Shown: positions 35,170 through 46,915, counted from the first letter of the stretch. The stretch: 64,000 nt of DNA from Branchiostoma belcheri (GCF_001625305.1 NW_017803921.1:955079-1019078), one strand, 5' to 3'. Notes: generated from the sequence alone by a model not told the origin. Numbers and translations: made by a program.

Positions 35170-36770
35170 TTACCGTAATACATAACGTGGGAGGACTGTA
35201 CGATATCTACTTAGGGCCCCTTTTCACGTGCACTAGACGACAATCCTTGGGCGATCGTTGAGCGACAGAAATTGGGTTTGTGTGATCCTTGGTTTTACGG
35301 TTGGAAGTGTGATTCAAAAGACATCGATACACACAAACAAATTGACAAAAACTTGCTCTTGATGTATGAAATTAAATTACCCGGCAAAATGGCGGTCAGA
35401 GTCCGTTCGAATGTTAAAACAAGTGGAATAACATGAAAAAAAAACTGCTAAAGACTTACTGCATGCTTTCTATTCACAATTGTTAGAAAATGTAGTCCGA
35501 ACGTTACACAAGGTCATTGCCCTATGTACATGTACATTAGACCCAGTTGTGGTCGGTTGTGGTTAGGGATGTACCGGTACGCAGTACCGATACTGTACCG
35601 GAAAATTGATTAGGTACAGGTCCAAATACCTACTCCCTCAACACCGGTACTGTACCTGTATAGAGTTACACTAATTATATGCTTAATATATGCTTGATCT
35701 AATAGGGAAATAGCTGGTCCTCCATGGGCCCCAGAGACAGGACTGTATGTTTGGCCCACTTTACACACAGATTTTCGCGACAGCGGCGATATTTCCCGCT
35801 GTCGGGACGTTTCTATACACACCACCCGGAAGTCCCCGAGGAACACGTCCAACTCGTCAAGTTCGTCGACCCATGCCGGCGGCTGTTGTTTTCCCGCGCA
35901 TTTCTGTATGCGTGACGCAGGTCGCGGACTTTCCTTCTGATCTGATCGAGATTGTGGACGTTACCCTAAAACTTGGTGGGTAACCTGTAGCAAGATGGTA
36001 TAATCCAATGCCATAAGGGGTTAAACAAAGTCTCTCATAAGTGGACCTCTTACAGAGTCGATTAGAACAAAGTGCACCTATTCATATCCTGAACTTTGGG
36101 ATTTCATGTATTTCAAATGTCTGACTGTGCAGGAAGTGGATTGTCAACGTTGACCGTATCGTATTGTGAAGGTAAGAATTTTGCTTAACTAAACTTTTGG
36201 TTAGTTAATGCATCGAAACGAATCATTTATATCGTGCACAAAAAGGACACCGATTTCGTCCATTCTATTACACTATTCTATTGACTATCATGTACCTAAA
36301 TTACAATCATATACTAGAAGATATAAGACATAACGTTGGTCTCTTTCCGTGTTGGTTCCTTCGTCATTTCAGGTTTTCTTCCGATCAACATACAAATGTT
36401 AATTGTCCGGGAAGACTAGTAGGAAAAAAAGCGGCAGAAATTAGCAAATTTTACGCAAACCACCATTAAAAACTACTGTATATTGCTCATAGTGAATCAC
36501 ACAAGAAACTTGGATCATCTAATGCTGTGGGTATATTTGTATAATCAATCATGAATGAGCAAAATGCCATAACATGGTTTTAAAACTGAGGGCTACCTGG
36601 TTACTAAGCTATAGTCTTTGGACGAGATTATTAAATAGTTGAAGACCTTAGTAGAAGTGAAACGTGTTGATACATGCCAGAGTTCGACATAGGAAAGGCG
36701 GCAAAGGGTAAATTTTTGTTTGTGTGATTGACAATCCCAATGAAGCATACATTACATTGTTTGTGGCATT
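35170..36770 (+). repeat. Duplicated block, copy A (orphan promoter/exon 1)
   Basis: A direct copy of 36946-38398. The last 500 bases (36270-36770) look almost identical to 37895-38398, while the first part differs by indels and a hAT-MITE relic (about 35560-35690). It includes the probable non-coding first exon with donor GAAG|GTAAGAATTTTGC near 36171. It stops at an assembly gap. Confidence 0.8.
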
Positions 36771-36790
36771 NNNNNNNNNNNNNNNNNNNN
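36771..36790. other. Assembly gap (20 N)
   Basis: Run of N between repeat copies A and B. Confidence 0.99.
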
Positions 36791-36945
36791 CTGCCGAGGG
36801 AGTTTTTGCCACGGAGAGAAGGTTTCGCGCTCCAACAAGTTGGAAAAACTCCCTCGGCAGCAAATCGTCCCTCGCGGCCGCATATTACTCGCGTCTCTCA
36901 GAGAAAAAATAACGCCGACGCCCAACAAGACTGCGAAGGAGGCTA
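36791..36945 (-). mobile_element. Palindromic MITE piece, TAGCCTCCTTCGCAG family, cut by the gap
   Basis: CTGCCGAGGGAGTTTTT (36791) is matched by AAAAACTCCCTCGGCAG ending at 36860, then the inverted copy of 35033-35110, ending GCGAAGGAGGCTA. Confidence 0.65.
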
Positions 36946-38400
36946 ATTACATAACGTGGGAGGACTGTACGATATCTACTTAGGGTCCCTTTTCACGTGG
37001 ACTAGACGACAATCCCTGGGCGATCGTTGAGCGACCAAAATTGGGTTTGTGTGATCCTTGGTTTTACGGTTGGAAGTGTGATTAAAAAAAAACTTGCTCT
37101 TGCATGAAATTACCAATCATATATGGAGGCCAGAGTCCGTTCGAATTTTAAAACAACTGGAATAAAATGGGGAAAATTCCTGCTAAATACTTTTATATGC
37201 TTGATCTAATAGGGAAATAGCTGGTCCCCCATGGGTCCCAGAGACAGGACTGTATGTTTGGCCCACTTTACACACAGATTTTCGCGACAGCGGCGATATT
37301 TCCCGCTGTCGGGACGCCGCTGTCGGGAGGTCTTTATACACACGGCCCGTAAGTCCCCGAGGAACACGTCCAACTCGTCAAGTTCGTCGACCCCTGCCGG
37401 CGGCACGGCTGTTGTTTTCCCGCGCATTTCTGTATGCAAGACGCAGATCGCGGACTTTCCTTCTGTTCTGACCGAGTTTGTGGGCGTTACCCTAAAACTT
37501 GGCGGGCAACCTGTGACGAACGCTGGATATGCATTCAGCTAGATGGTATCATCCAAAACCAAGGTCAACTGGGGGGGTTATCATCCAAAACCAAGGTCAA
37601 CAAGGTCAACAAGGGGGGTTAAACAAAGTCTCTCAATCTCATATGTGGACCTCTCACAGAGTCGATTAGAACAAAGTACACCTATTCATATCCTGAACTT
37701 TGGGATTTTACGTATTTCAAATGTCTGACTGCGCAGGAAGTGGATTGTCAACGACTCGACTTGATCGAATCGTACTTTGAAGGTAAGAATTTTGCTTAAC
37801 AACTTTTGGTTAGTTAATGCATGGAAACTACTAGTAGTCATTTCTATCGCAAAGCAAAAAGGACAACGATTTCTTCCATTCTAATATAATTCAAATTCTA
37901 TTAACTATTCTATTGACTATCATGTACCTAGATTACAATCATATACTAGAAGATATAAGACATAACGTTGGTCTCTTTCCGTGTTGGTTCCTTCGTCATT
38001 TCAGGTTTTCTTCCGATCAACATACAAATGTTAATTGTCCGGGAAGACTAGTAGGAAAAAAAGCGGCAGAAATTAGCAAATTTTACGCAAACCACCATTA
38101 AAAACTACTGTATATTGCTCATAGTGAATCACACAAGAAACTTGGATCATCTAATGCTGTGGGTATATTTGTATAATCAATCATGAATGAGCAAAATGCC
38201 ATAACATGGTTTTAAAACTGAGGGCTACCTGGTTACTAAGCTATAGTCTTTGGACGAGATTATTAAATAGTTGAAGACCTTAGTAGAAGTGAAACGTGTT
38301 GATACATGCCAGAGTTCGACATAGGAAAGGCGGCAAAGGGTAAATTTTTGTTTGTGTGATTGACAATCCCAATGAAGCATACATTACATTGTTTGTGGCA
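36946..38400 (+). repeat. Duplicated block, copy B (probable promoter and exon 1 of gene 1)
   Basis: Shares the segment 'cactttacacacagattttcgcgac' through 'ggaagtggattgtcaacgac' with copies A and C. The segment ends at a conserved splice donor (TTTGAAG|GTAAGAATTTTGC, near 37781), consistent with a non-coding first exon spliced to the coding exon at 39801. Indels between copies break all frames, so it is not read as coding. Confidence 0.7.
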
Positions 38401-38632
38401 TTGCAAGGCGAAGGCAAATAAGTTGATGAACTACCCCCTAAGAAAACTTGCCTGCACACAAAGTCCGTTTTTAACGCATGCCATAATGTTAGCGTTGCGC
38501 GCTTTGCAAGGAATGTTGACAATTAACCATGAGCAGGTATATATGTGTAACTTGGCCAATATTGTGTAAGATATGGTTCATATGGCAATGTACGGGAATC
38601 AGAACGAGTGGTACGCCACGCCAAAAACAGTT

Positions 38633-38705
38633 ACTCAAGCAACTGGATATGATTTTGGAAACGGTCAGACGTTTCAGGTAGTCTGTCCTTTTGTCAGTGA
38701 CACTA
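38633..38705 (+). repeat. Dispersed repeat (ACTCAAGCAACTGGATATGA type)
   Basis: Also at 51623-51675 and, degraded, at 52622-52672. Core TTTTGGAAACGG.CAGAC.TTT. Often seen as the tail of longer repeats; class not determined. Confidence 0.55.
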
Positions 38706-38980
38706 AGAGACTAGAGGAATAAAAGGTTTATAAGCACGAAATATTGATTGCTATGCAAATAAGTGAAGATTTTTTGAAGTCCAAAAGGAAATAAAGGTCA
38801 AAACAAGATGATGCAAATTAATAAAAAAGCTCCTGTTGTTGCAGAACAGTACCTTAAGTGTTGTCTGTCCTTGGGAATGACAAGTGGTAGTCTGAAAATA
38901 CTGTTGAATACATGCTCATTAACGTTTACCACACGTAGGTAAACTAGCGCATATAACAAGTAGTGTTTTCCGCTCCGGGG

Positions 38981-39152
38981 TTGATCAATATAGACTTACG
39001 TGTAGTTGTATGTCAAACGTGTTTTGCGCTCCGGGTTTCACGTTGGACACACACCTACTCTCTCTGTCTGTGTAAAGGGAGGTCACCAGTGACCTTTACC
39101 TCTCTATTATGGACTGTATACACACAACTACACGGAAGTCTATATTAATCCA
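38981..39152. repeat. Inverted repeat, 35-bp arms, about 100-bp spacer
   Basis: GATCAATATAGACTTACGTG and its continuation are answered at 39118-39152 by the imperfect complement ending ...GTCTATATTAATCC. A second small palindrome GGTCACCAGTGACC lies inside. MITE-like; no clear target duplication. Confidence 0.55.
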
Positions 39153-39800
39153 GTTGTAATCCAGTTGTGTACGAAGCAGTCACGTAACTAATATGGATGG
39201 ATAGAAGGCCGTTAGAGGGTCTGCGTGCCTTTTTCAGTGAGCTGTAGCCAGACATTTTAATTCACCGTCAATCGTAGCCGCGTTGTCATGATTCTTCGAT
39301 AAACGTAACGTCTTCGTTCTACGTTTACGAAAATACGTCAACGTTTTTCCGTATCCTGAATGTATCGTGATATTGCGGTAATGAAAAATTCTTCGTATCG
39401 CATTGTCGAACGCCAGATTACAACAAAAATATAAGGAGCGTCCGAGGTCCGCAAACTAGTTTTTTCCAAACAAGTTGCATTCCAAACAAGTTTCTCCCAA
39501 AGTCTTATACAGCTTAATTTACGGTTAAGCAATGCTGGCCAGCCCTGCCAGGATCCATCCGTGCATACCCTCCTGTTACAGCGGTCACTTGTAATGCAAC
39601 AACACTATCATTATGCTAATTTATCACCTGTAGATATATGAGACAAAAATCTTTTTATAACAATATATCATCACTTAAGAAACTACGACGTCTGTGCTGC
39701 AAGCACCTAAGTAGTGTTAACCCTTTCCTTTAATCTCCTTGCGGCTTTACAGGACTGAAGAACGTTTGTCATAGCATCATCCTGCTCGTACCGAAGAAAA

Positions 39801-41345
39801 ATGGATCCATTTGATGACGATACAAGTAGCCGACCAGGGACAGCCTTCAGTTCCAGCCCTACTCCATCTCGAAGTTCAACTCGAATGGCTGTCTTAAGTG
39901 CAAGAAGAGAAGGTAAAACTCATCCAAAATTGATTTGTGTATATTACTCATGTAATATATATTCACAGCCGGTATGTAGTCTTTCAATTCTCATTTGGAA
40001 GTACGTTATATGTATATGTGTCAGGGAGGGTAGAGACTCCTACACGTATCAGCGGTGGGGATCCTGATCAGAGACTCCAGCCTGTGCATTGGTGGTTCAT
40101 GTGTTAGCTTAGTTTCCCATTTACAAATCCTAAATTTCAAGTCAATCCATTGATCTGAAGTGACATGAATTAAAGTAAAAAAATATTCAGACAGTCTTTC
40201 ATATGCAAACAGTCGCTGATTCTACCGACAGAGATCCCGATCTGAGTTTCTGTTGAGTATAATTATGTATCTCTTCATTTCTGATTCCATCCCTCATTTC
40301 AGATCATCGCAGTTTTCGTTCGAAAGTTGGGGGCACAGATAACAAGACCTTCCATATCGGATCAAACAGCAGCGTCAACGTGTATAACTATAGCGGACCA
40401 CCGTCAGGTAACGCGCATGGCGTCGGCACAGATGTCAACGCCACGTTCAGGCAAGACACCTACAGGGAGTACACGTCAACGCCAGAAGGGGAACACGTTC
40501 TAGTGCAGGGCACGATGACTTTACGTCGTTCCGCTGTACGCCGTGCTTCATTATTGGCTGGCACACACTCTGACACCAAGGGAACTAACAGCACAGCTAC
40601 TTTCGCCACTGTAGGAACGAACACTACAATCACTCTCGATCAAGTCGAACGTCTACTGCAATTCAAGGAAGAGAATATTGAGAGACGCAGTGACCTTCCC
40701 GAAGTACATGAATTTCTGAACGTAACATCGGACGATCAGCTAAAATCAGAGAACCAACAACTAAAGATGGAACTTCAAAACCTCAAAGGTGAAATAAGCA
40801 AAGCCAATTTGAAATTACAAGCAAAAGAAAACACTATACATGAGCTTATAAAGAAGCAGGCTGAAATGGCGAGAAACAACAAAAAGTTAAACAGTAAACT
40901 CCAAGAAGAAAAGGATGAGAAGATGCATGAGTTGGAAAACCAGGTTTTGACATTGGAAAGGAAAATAGCAGAAAGAGACGGGCAAGAGCAGGCTTGTTGC
41001 ATTGAAGCAAGGAAACAATTGGAAGAAAAAGAAGGAATAATAGATCGATGGAAAGAGGAGGTACAGAAACGGCGCAAAGATGTTGAGGATGTTTGTAAAG
41101 CATTGCGACATCAGAAACACGAATGTAAGAAACACAGTACAGAACTTGCTAAAGCTCTAGAAAAGGTGAACAAATTGGAGAAAAATCTTGACGACTCCGA
41201 AAAAAACCTTAAGAAAAAAGATGAACATATCAAGTATCTGCAGAGTAAAATAGATCTGTTAAGAATGGGACAGAAACCAGGAGTGCAGTATGGGAACAAA
41301 CCAGCCACAAATCCTACCAGACGAACCTACCCACCTCCAACTTAA
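39801..41345 (+). CDS. Unrecognised RHIM-like/coiled-coil protein, gene 1
   Basis: Two coding exons, 39801-39912 and 40303-41345 (join G|AT), 384 aa; a non-coding exon lies upstream (acceptor TTACAG at 39752). Residues 1-37 are acidic then Ser/Thr-rich (MDPFDDDTSSRPGTAFSSSP). Residues 46-65 hold GGTDNKTFHIGSNSSVNVY, which resembles the hydrophobic-x-I-G-x-x-N amyloid core of RHIM and cryptic-RHIM motifs. Similar Gly-Thr/Ser-Asn strand-turn units recur at 78-86, 105-111, 131-138 and 142-149. Residues 180-360 form one continuous charged coiled coil (KSENQQLKMELQNLK, EEKDEKMHELENQ). The tail is basic and Pro-rich (RRTYPPPT). No TM or signal. A signalling adaptor or amyloid-nucleating scaffold is a guess from shape; family membership is not recognised. 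Confidence 0.8.
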
Positions 41346-41817
41346 CGTGCCACGCTGAATGCAAACCAACCAGTTATTCGGAGCATAAATGTTCAAGCCC
41401 TTTAAGGGTTGTATATTGTACTTAATGTAATTGCATTTTCCCTCATGTCACAGTTTTATTATAAACATTAGACACATTGAAAAATTGAATTTCTTTAAAC
41501 TTTAATATGTGTCCAGATCTTTTTTTATCTCTTTACTTAATTCGATATATAATGTTTTCTCAGAAATGTTCTGCGACGATTTGTGTCGATGTTTGGTTGC
41601 TTTCCATAGATACCTTTACCTTAGACCTTAGTTCCTCCTGCAACTAGTTGCATCGGCTTGCAGACTTAAGAAGACTTCCATAGATATGTGCAAGATAAAT
41701 ATTCACTAAGATCACACAAAGCCAGAAACCAGTTTTATTTCAATGGACCGATATACATGTATGTGGACCGATAATTGATGAGGATATCTATAAGTCTGCT
41801 GCATGCCATGTGAACTA
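41346..41817 (+). other. 3' UTR and downstream flank of gene 1
   Basis: About 98 percent identical by eye to 44826-45295 downstream of gene 2, with only scattered substitutions and one 4-base indel. No further coding sequence. Confidence 0.6.
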
Positions 41818-42880
41818 GTACCGGAAAAATTGATTAGGTACAGGTCTAAAATACTTAATCCATCAACACCGGTACTGTACCTGTATAGAGTTACACTAAT
41901 TATATGCTTATTTGTGACCTAAAAGACATAAAGTAGGGAAATAGCTGGTTCCCCATGGGTCCCAGACACAGGAATGTGTGTTAGCCCACTTTACACACAG
42001 ATTTTCGCGACAGCGGCGATATTTCTCGCTGACGGGACGCCGCTGTCGGGACGTCTTTATACACACTACCCGGAAGTCCCCGAGTAACAGACACGTCCAA
42101 CTTGTCAAGTTCGTCGACCCCTGCCGCTACGGCTGTTTTTTCTTGCGCATTTCTGTATGCAAGACGCAGGTTGCGGACTTTCCTTCTGATCTGATCAAGT
42201 TTGTGGACGTTTAAATACCCTAAAACTTGGTGGGCAACCTGTAACGAACACTGTACATGCATTCAGCTAGATGCATATGGTATCATCCAAATCCATAGGG
42301 AGTCTCTCACAGAGACGATTAGAACAAAGTGCACCTATTCAGATCCTGAACTTCGTGATTTTACGTATTTCCAATGTCTGACGGAAGTGGATTGTCAACG
42401 ACTCAACATTGACCGTATTGTACTTTGAAGGTAAGAATTTTGCTTAACAAGTTTTGGTTAGTTAATGCATGGAAACTAGTCATTTCTATCGTGCGCAAAA
42501 GGGACACCGATTTCTTTCATTCTATAACACTATTCTATTGACTATCATGTAACTAGATTACAATCATATACTAGAAGATAGGACATAACGTTGGTCTCTT
42601 TCTGTGTTGGTTCCTTCGTCCGATCTGTATCGGTATAGCCGGTATAACCGCCCTTCGGCGTAACACACCAGATCAATATAAAAATGTAAATTGTTCGGGA
42701 AGACTAGTAGGAAAAGAAGCGGTAGAAATAAGCAAATTTTACGCAAAGCATCATTGCTCACAGTGAATCACACAAGAAACTTGGATCATCTAATACTGTG
42801 CGTGTATTTGTATCATCAATCATGAATGAGTAAAATACCATAGCATGGTTTTCAAACTGAGGGCTACCTGGTTACTAAGT
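41818..42880 (+). repeat. Duplicated block, copy C (probable promoter and exon 1 of gene 2)
   Basis: Third copy of the A/B block. It starts in a hAT-MITE relic (ACCGGAAAAATTGATTAGGT), includes the same exon-1 donor (TTTGAAG|GTAAGAATTTTGC near 42431), and carries a 50-bp insertion at 42621-42670 of the repeat seen at 7895. Confidence 0.7.
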
Positions 42881-43300
42881 CTAAGTTATGGCAGTCTTGG
42901 TGGCAGTCCAAAACTGCGTCTTGTAACCCGATACTTTTCCCGAATGCCGTACGTAGTGACAGACCGCCGTGACCGGTTCGCAAACTATTTTTTTCAAAAG
43001 AACATTCCAAACAAGTTGCTTATATATATTTACCGTTAAGCAATGCTGGCCTCCTGAATTGAACGTTAAGCGTCATCGGCCCTGCCGGCGCCAGGACTCA
43101 TCCATGCATACCCTCCTGTCATAATGCATCACTGTGATAAAATATCTCCTCTAGATATATGAGACAAAAATCTTTTTATCACAATATATCATCACTTCAG
43201 AAACTACGACGTCTGTGCTGCAAGCATCTAAGTGTTAACATTTTACTTTAACTCCTATCCCTGGGTCTTTACAGGACCGAAGAACGTTTGTCAAAGTAAC

Positions 43301-44825
43301 ATGTCAAAAATGGAGCCATTTGATGACGAAACTACTAGCAGTCGACCAGACACAGCTATCGGTTTCAGCCCTACTCTATCTCGGAGCTCAACGCCAAAGG
43401 ATGTCTTAAGTGCAACAATAATAGAAGGTAACTCATTCAAAATCTGTGTATATTACGCATGTAATGTATATTCACCGCAGATATGTGGTCTTTCAATTCT
43501 CATTCAGAAGTACTTAATGTGTGTCGGGGGGCCTAGGGTAGAGAGTCCCACACGTATCTTGATCCTACTCCTGTCTTTTTCGACAGAGACTCCAACTCCA
43601 ATGTGTTAGGTTGGTTCCCCATTTACAAATCCTAAATTTCAAGTCAATCCATTGATCTTTGATTAAAGTGACATGAGTTAAAGTAAAAAATGTTCAGACA
43701 GTCTTTCATGCGAACAATCGCAATCGGGAGAATCGCTGATTCTACCGGCAGAGATCCCGATCTGAGTTTCTGTTAACGTTGAGTATATGTATCTCTTCAT
43801 TCCTGACCCTAACTCTCCTTTCAGAATTTCGCAATTTGAAAGTTGGGGGCACCGATAACAAGACCTTCCATATAGGATCAAACAGCAACGTCAACGTGTA
43901 TTGCGGACCACCGCCAGGTAATTACGCACAGGCTAGCGACACAGATGTCAACGCCACGTTCAGGCAAGACACCTGCAGGGAGTACACATCAACGCCAGAG
44001 GGGCAACACGTTCTAGTACAAGGCACGATGACGTTACGTCATTCCGCTGTACGCCGTGTATTAGCTGGCACACACACTGAACCCAAGGGGACTGACAGCA
44101 CAGCCACATGCGCCACTGTAGGAACGAACACCACAATCACTCTCGAACAAGTCGAACGTCTAGTGCGATTCACGGACAAGTTAAAGGAAGACAATATTGA
44201 GAGACGCAGTGACTTGCCGCAAGTACATGAATTGTTGAACGTAACATCGGACGATCAGCTAAAATCGGAGAACAAACAACTAAAGACGGAACTCCAAAAC
44301 CTCAAGGGTGAAATAAGCAAAGCCAATTTGAAATTACAAGCAAAAGAAAACACTATAAAGAAGCAGGCTGAAATGGCGAGGAACAACAAAAAGGAAATCA
44401 GTAAGCTCCAAAAAGAAAAGGATAAGAAGATGCAAAACCAAGTTTTAACATTGGAAAGAAAAATAGCAGAAATCGAAAGAGAAGTGAAAGAGCAGGCTTG
44501 TTGCATTGAAGCAAGAAAACAATTGGAAGAAAAAGATGGAATAATAGATCGATGGAAAGAGGAGGTACAGAAACGGCGTAAAAATGTTGAAGATGTTTGT
44601 AAAGCATTGCGACATCAGAAACATGAGTGTAAGAAACACAGTACAGAACTTGCTAAAGCGTTAGAAAAGGTGAACAAATTGGAGAAAAGTCTTGACGACT
44701 CTGAAAAAGACCTTAAGACACAAGAGGAACATATCGAATATCTGCAGAATAGAATAGATCTGTTAAGAATGGGACAGAGACCAGCCGCAAATCCTACCAG
44801 AAGAACTTACCCCCCTCCAACTTAA
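43301..44825 (+). CDS. Unrecognised RHIM-like/coiled-coil protein, gene 2
   Basis: Tandem paralogue of the gene at 39801. Exons 43301-43427 and 43825-44825; 375 aa from the first ATG, 372 from the second (43310), which aligns with gene 1's start. It keeps the core GGTDNKTFHIGSNSNVNVY, the Gly-Thr-Asn units, the coiled coil and the RRTYPPPT tail. It differs by short in-frame indels: SGNAHGVG versus GNYAQASD, loss of HELI in the coiled coil, and loss of a GVQYGNK segment near the end. All indels keep the frame, which argues that both genes are under coding constraint. The intron positions match gene 1. Confidence 0.8.
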
Positions 44826-45499
44826 CGTGCCACGCTGAATGCAAACCAACCAGTTATTCGGAGCATAAATGTTCAAGCCCTTTAAGGGTTGTATATTGTA
44901 CTTAATGTAATTGCATTTTCCCTCATGTCACATTTTGATTATAAACATTAGACACATTGAAAAATTAAATTTCTTTAAACTTTAATATGTGTCCAGATCT
45001 TTTTTATCTCTTTACTTAATTCGATATATAATGTTTTCTCAGATATGTTCTGCGACGATTTGTGTCGATGTTTGGTTGCTTTCCATAGATACCTTTACCT
45101 TAGACCTTAGTTCCTCCTGCAACTAGTTGTATCGGTCGACTTGCAGACTTAAGAGGACTTCCATAGATATGTGCAAGATAAATATTCACTAAGATCACAC
45201 AAAGTCCGAAACCAGTTTTATTTCAATGGACCGATATACATGTATGTGGACCGATAATTGAGGAGGATATCTATAAATCTGCTGCATTCCATGTGAACTA
45301 GAGGCAGATATTGATTATGGGATACTTCCGAATTCTTTCTACAAAACATGAGACACTACCTAAGCCCATTTCCAATCGAGTATATTTGATTTTAACTGTC
45401 CTTACAGAACCAAAGAAACAGTAAAGTCAGTTTCTAGCGAATTACCCAGTCTCCTGTCATTTACCGAGCCACACTGAATATGAGGTTATCACCAATAAC

Positions 45500-45921
45500 T
45501 AGAGCTGTGTACCGATACTCAGTACCGATACTGTACCGGAAAAATTGATTAGGTACAGGTCCAAAATACCTAATCCCTCCGTACCGGTACTGTACCTAAA
45601 CAATTTCACACCAATTTTATGCCTATTTGTGACCTTAAATGTGGAAATAGCTGGTCGCCAATGGGTTCCAATGTAAGGACAGTGTGTTCATGAAAACAAT
45701 AATACCTTACTTTTGCCTATATTTTATCTGAGCATTCTCCATAAACCAAAATTAAACCTTAACTATCAAGTGTATACATGTTTTTGTTGCTATTGAAAGA
45801 GTTCAGAAGAGCATGTAAATTGGTCGAATTTTTAGGTACAGGTTCAGGTCCGGACCTGTACCTAAACCTGTGTACCTGTACCTGTACCTGTACCTAAAAT
45901 TTGTTTAGGTACACAGCTCTA
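45500..45921. mobile_element. Non-autonomous hAT-type MITE, 422 bp
   Basis: Ends TAGAGCTGTGTACC and GGTACACAGCTCTA, inverted, with an 8-bp duplication CCAATAAC on both sides (45492-45499 and 45922-45929). Internal AGGTCCGGACCTG motifs link it to the 955-bp element at 1365, and its left half matches relics at 35560-35690 and 41818-41905. Confidence 0.88.
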
Positions 45922-45929
45922 CCAATAAC

Positions 45930-46524
45930 CCTATCTATACCCATGATATTATAAGTATACGTGAACAATATTGTGAATTGAACCTTTTTTTCTTTTTCAT
46001 GTAAATACGTTTACAGCAAAAATGATTAATATATGATAAATCATAATATTAATAAATCAGATTCCCGTACATTTATACAATATATAATCCCGTACCTTAC
46101 CAATATCATATGTTATTTTATATATTATTTCTCTCTCTCTCTCTGTATATATATTCCATACGAGTATATTTACAACAAAAATTAAGAATTCCGTCACCAG
46201 CACTAGATCACTTTATACAGGCGTGTGGTTACGTGAATTTCATTCAAACAGCCTCCGCGTAACAGGCCATAAGACTGGAACTTTTTATTTGGAGACTGGG
46301 ACTTTTCATTTGGAAGCGTGCTTTGGCTACGCCATCACGGCAGACACGAGGTCGAACCTGTGTTCAGTTTTGGAAATCCACGTGCCAAGACGTTCAGTTG
46401 CTAGCGGTCGAGATCCTGGCGTACATGTATGTACTTCAACCTGTAAAATATATTACATGTATTACTGTATGCATATTTACCTACGCCAAGAAGATGTTTT
46501 CTGTGTGAATACGATAACTCGAGA
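45930..46524. other. AT-rich intergenic stretch, no gene seen
   Basis: Contains a short CT run (46133-46146). Small frames on both strands show no family likeness. Confidence 0.4.
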
Positions 46525-46915
46525 AGGCATGCAAATTTGATGGACTGTCTTGATATTTCATAGGTGGGTAGGTCTTGATGAGATGTCAAAATGATTAGAG
46601 TTTGGGCCCTCTACCAACTTGTTATGTCTTATGATACTGCAGCAAAATAACGCTCCTGATCTGGACATGCTAGGGTCACGAGTTTTGGGTGGAAGATAGC
46701 TATTGTGCCCATAAAGAAGTGACGTGGGTTTGACACCAAAGAAGCCATCGAACTGCAGGAGCGTCTGTTAAATAATTTGGAGGAGGATAACTCAAGAACT
46801 AGTTGATGGGTCGTCGTGATTTTTTGGTATGTAGGTAGCTTAAGTGATGAATGCCATAATTCGATGACAATACGCAAACTCTAATTTGTATGATTAATGA
46901 GCAAATTCTATAAAT
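46525..46915. repeat. Unclassified dispersed repeat with two related sub-units
   Basis: 'gatggactgtcttgatatttcataggtgggtagg' (46538) and 'gatgggtcgtcgtgattttttggtatgtaggtag' (46805) are diverged copies. The region also has 'ggaggaggataactcaagaa', a phrase I associate with high-copy invertebrate repeats. No protein frame. Confidence 0.45.

Noticed and set aside
40775-41135. Minus-strand Phe/Ser/Cys-rich frames opposite the coiled coil
   Set aside because: Shadow of Lys/Glu-rich codons; same pattern opposite gene 2.
35610-42262. Conserved minus-strand frames in blocks A, B and C (…KTSRQRR / SRQREISPLSRKSVCKV)
   Set aside because: Indels between the three copies shift the frame each time, so coding constraint is absent; the shared sequence fits a promoter/5' UTR.
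46330-46440. Fifth PLAT exon (minus strand, RLGTWISKTEHRFDLV)
   Set aside because: The phase does not fit the preceding exon and the pattern match is too weak.
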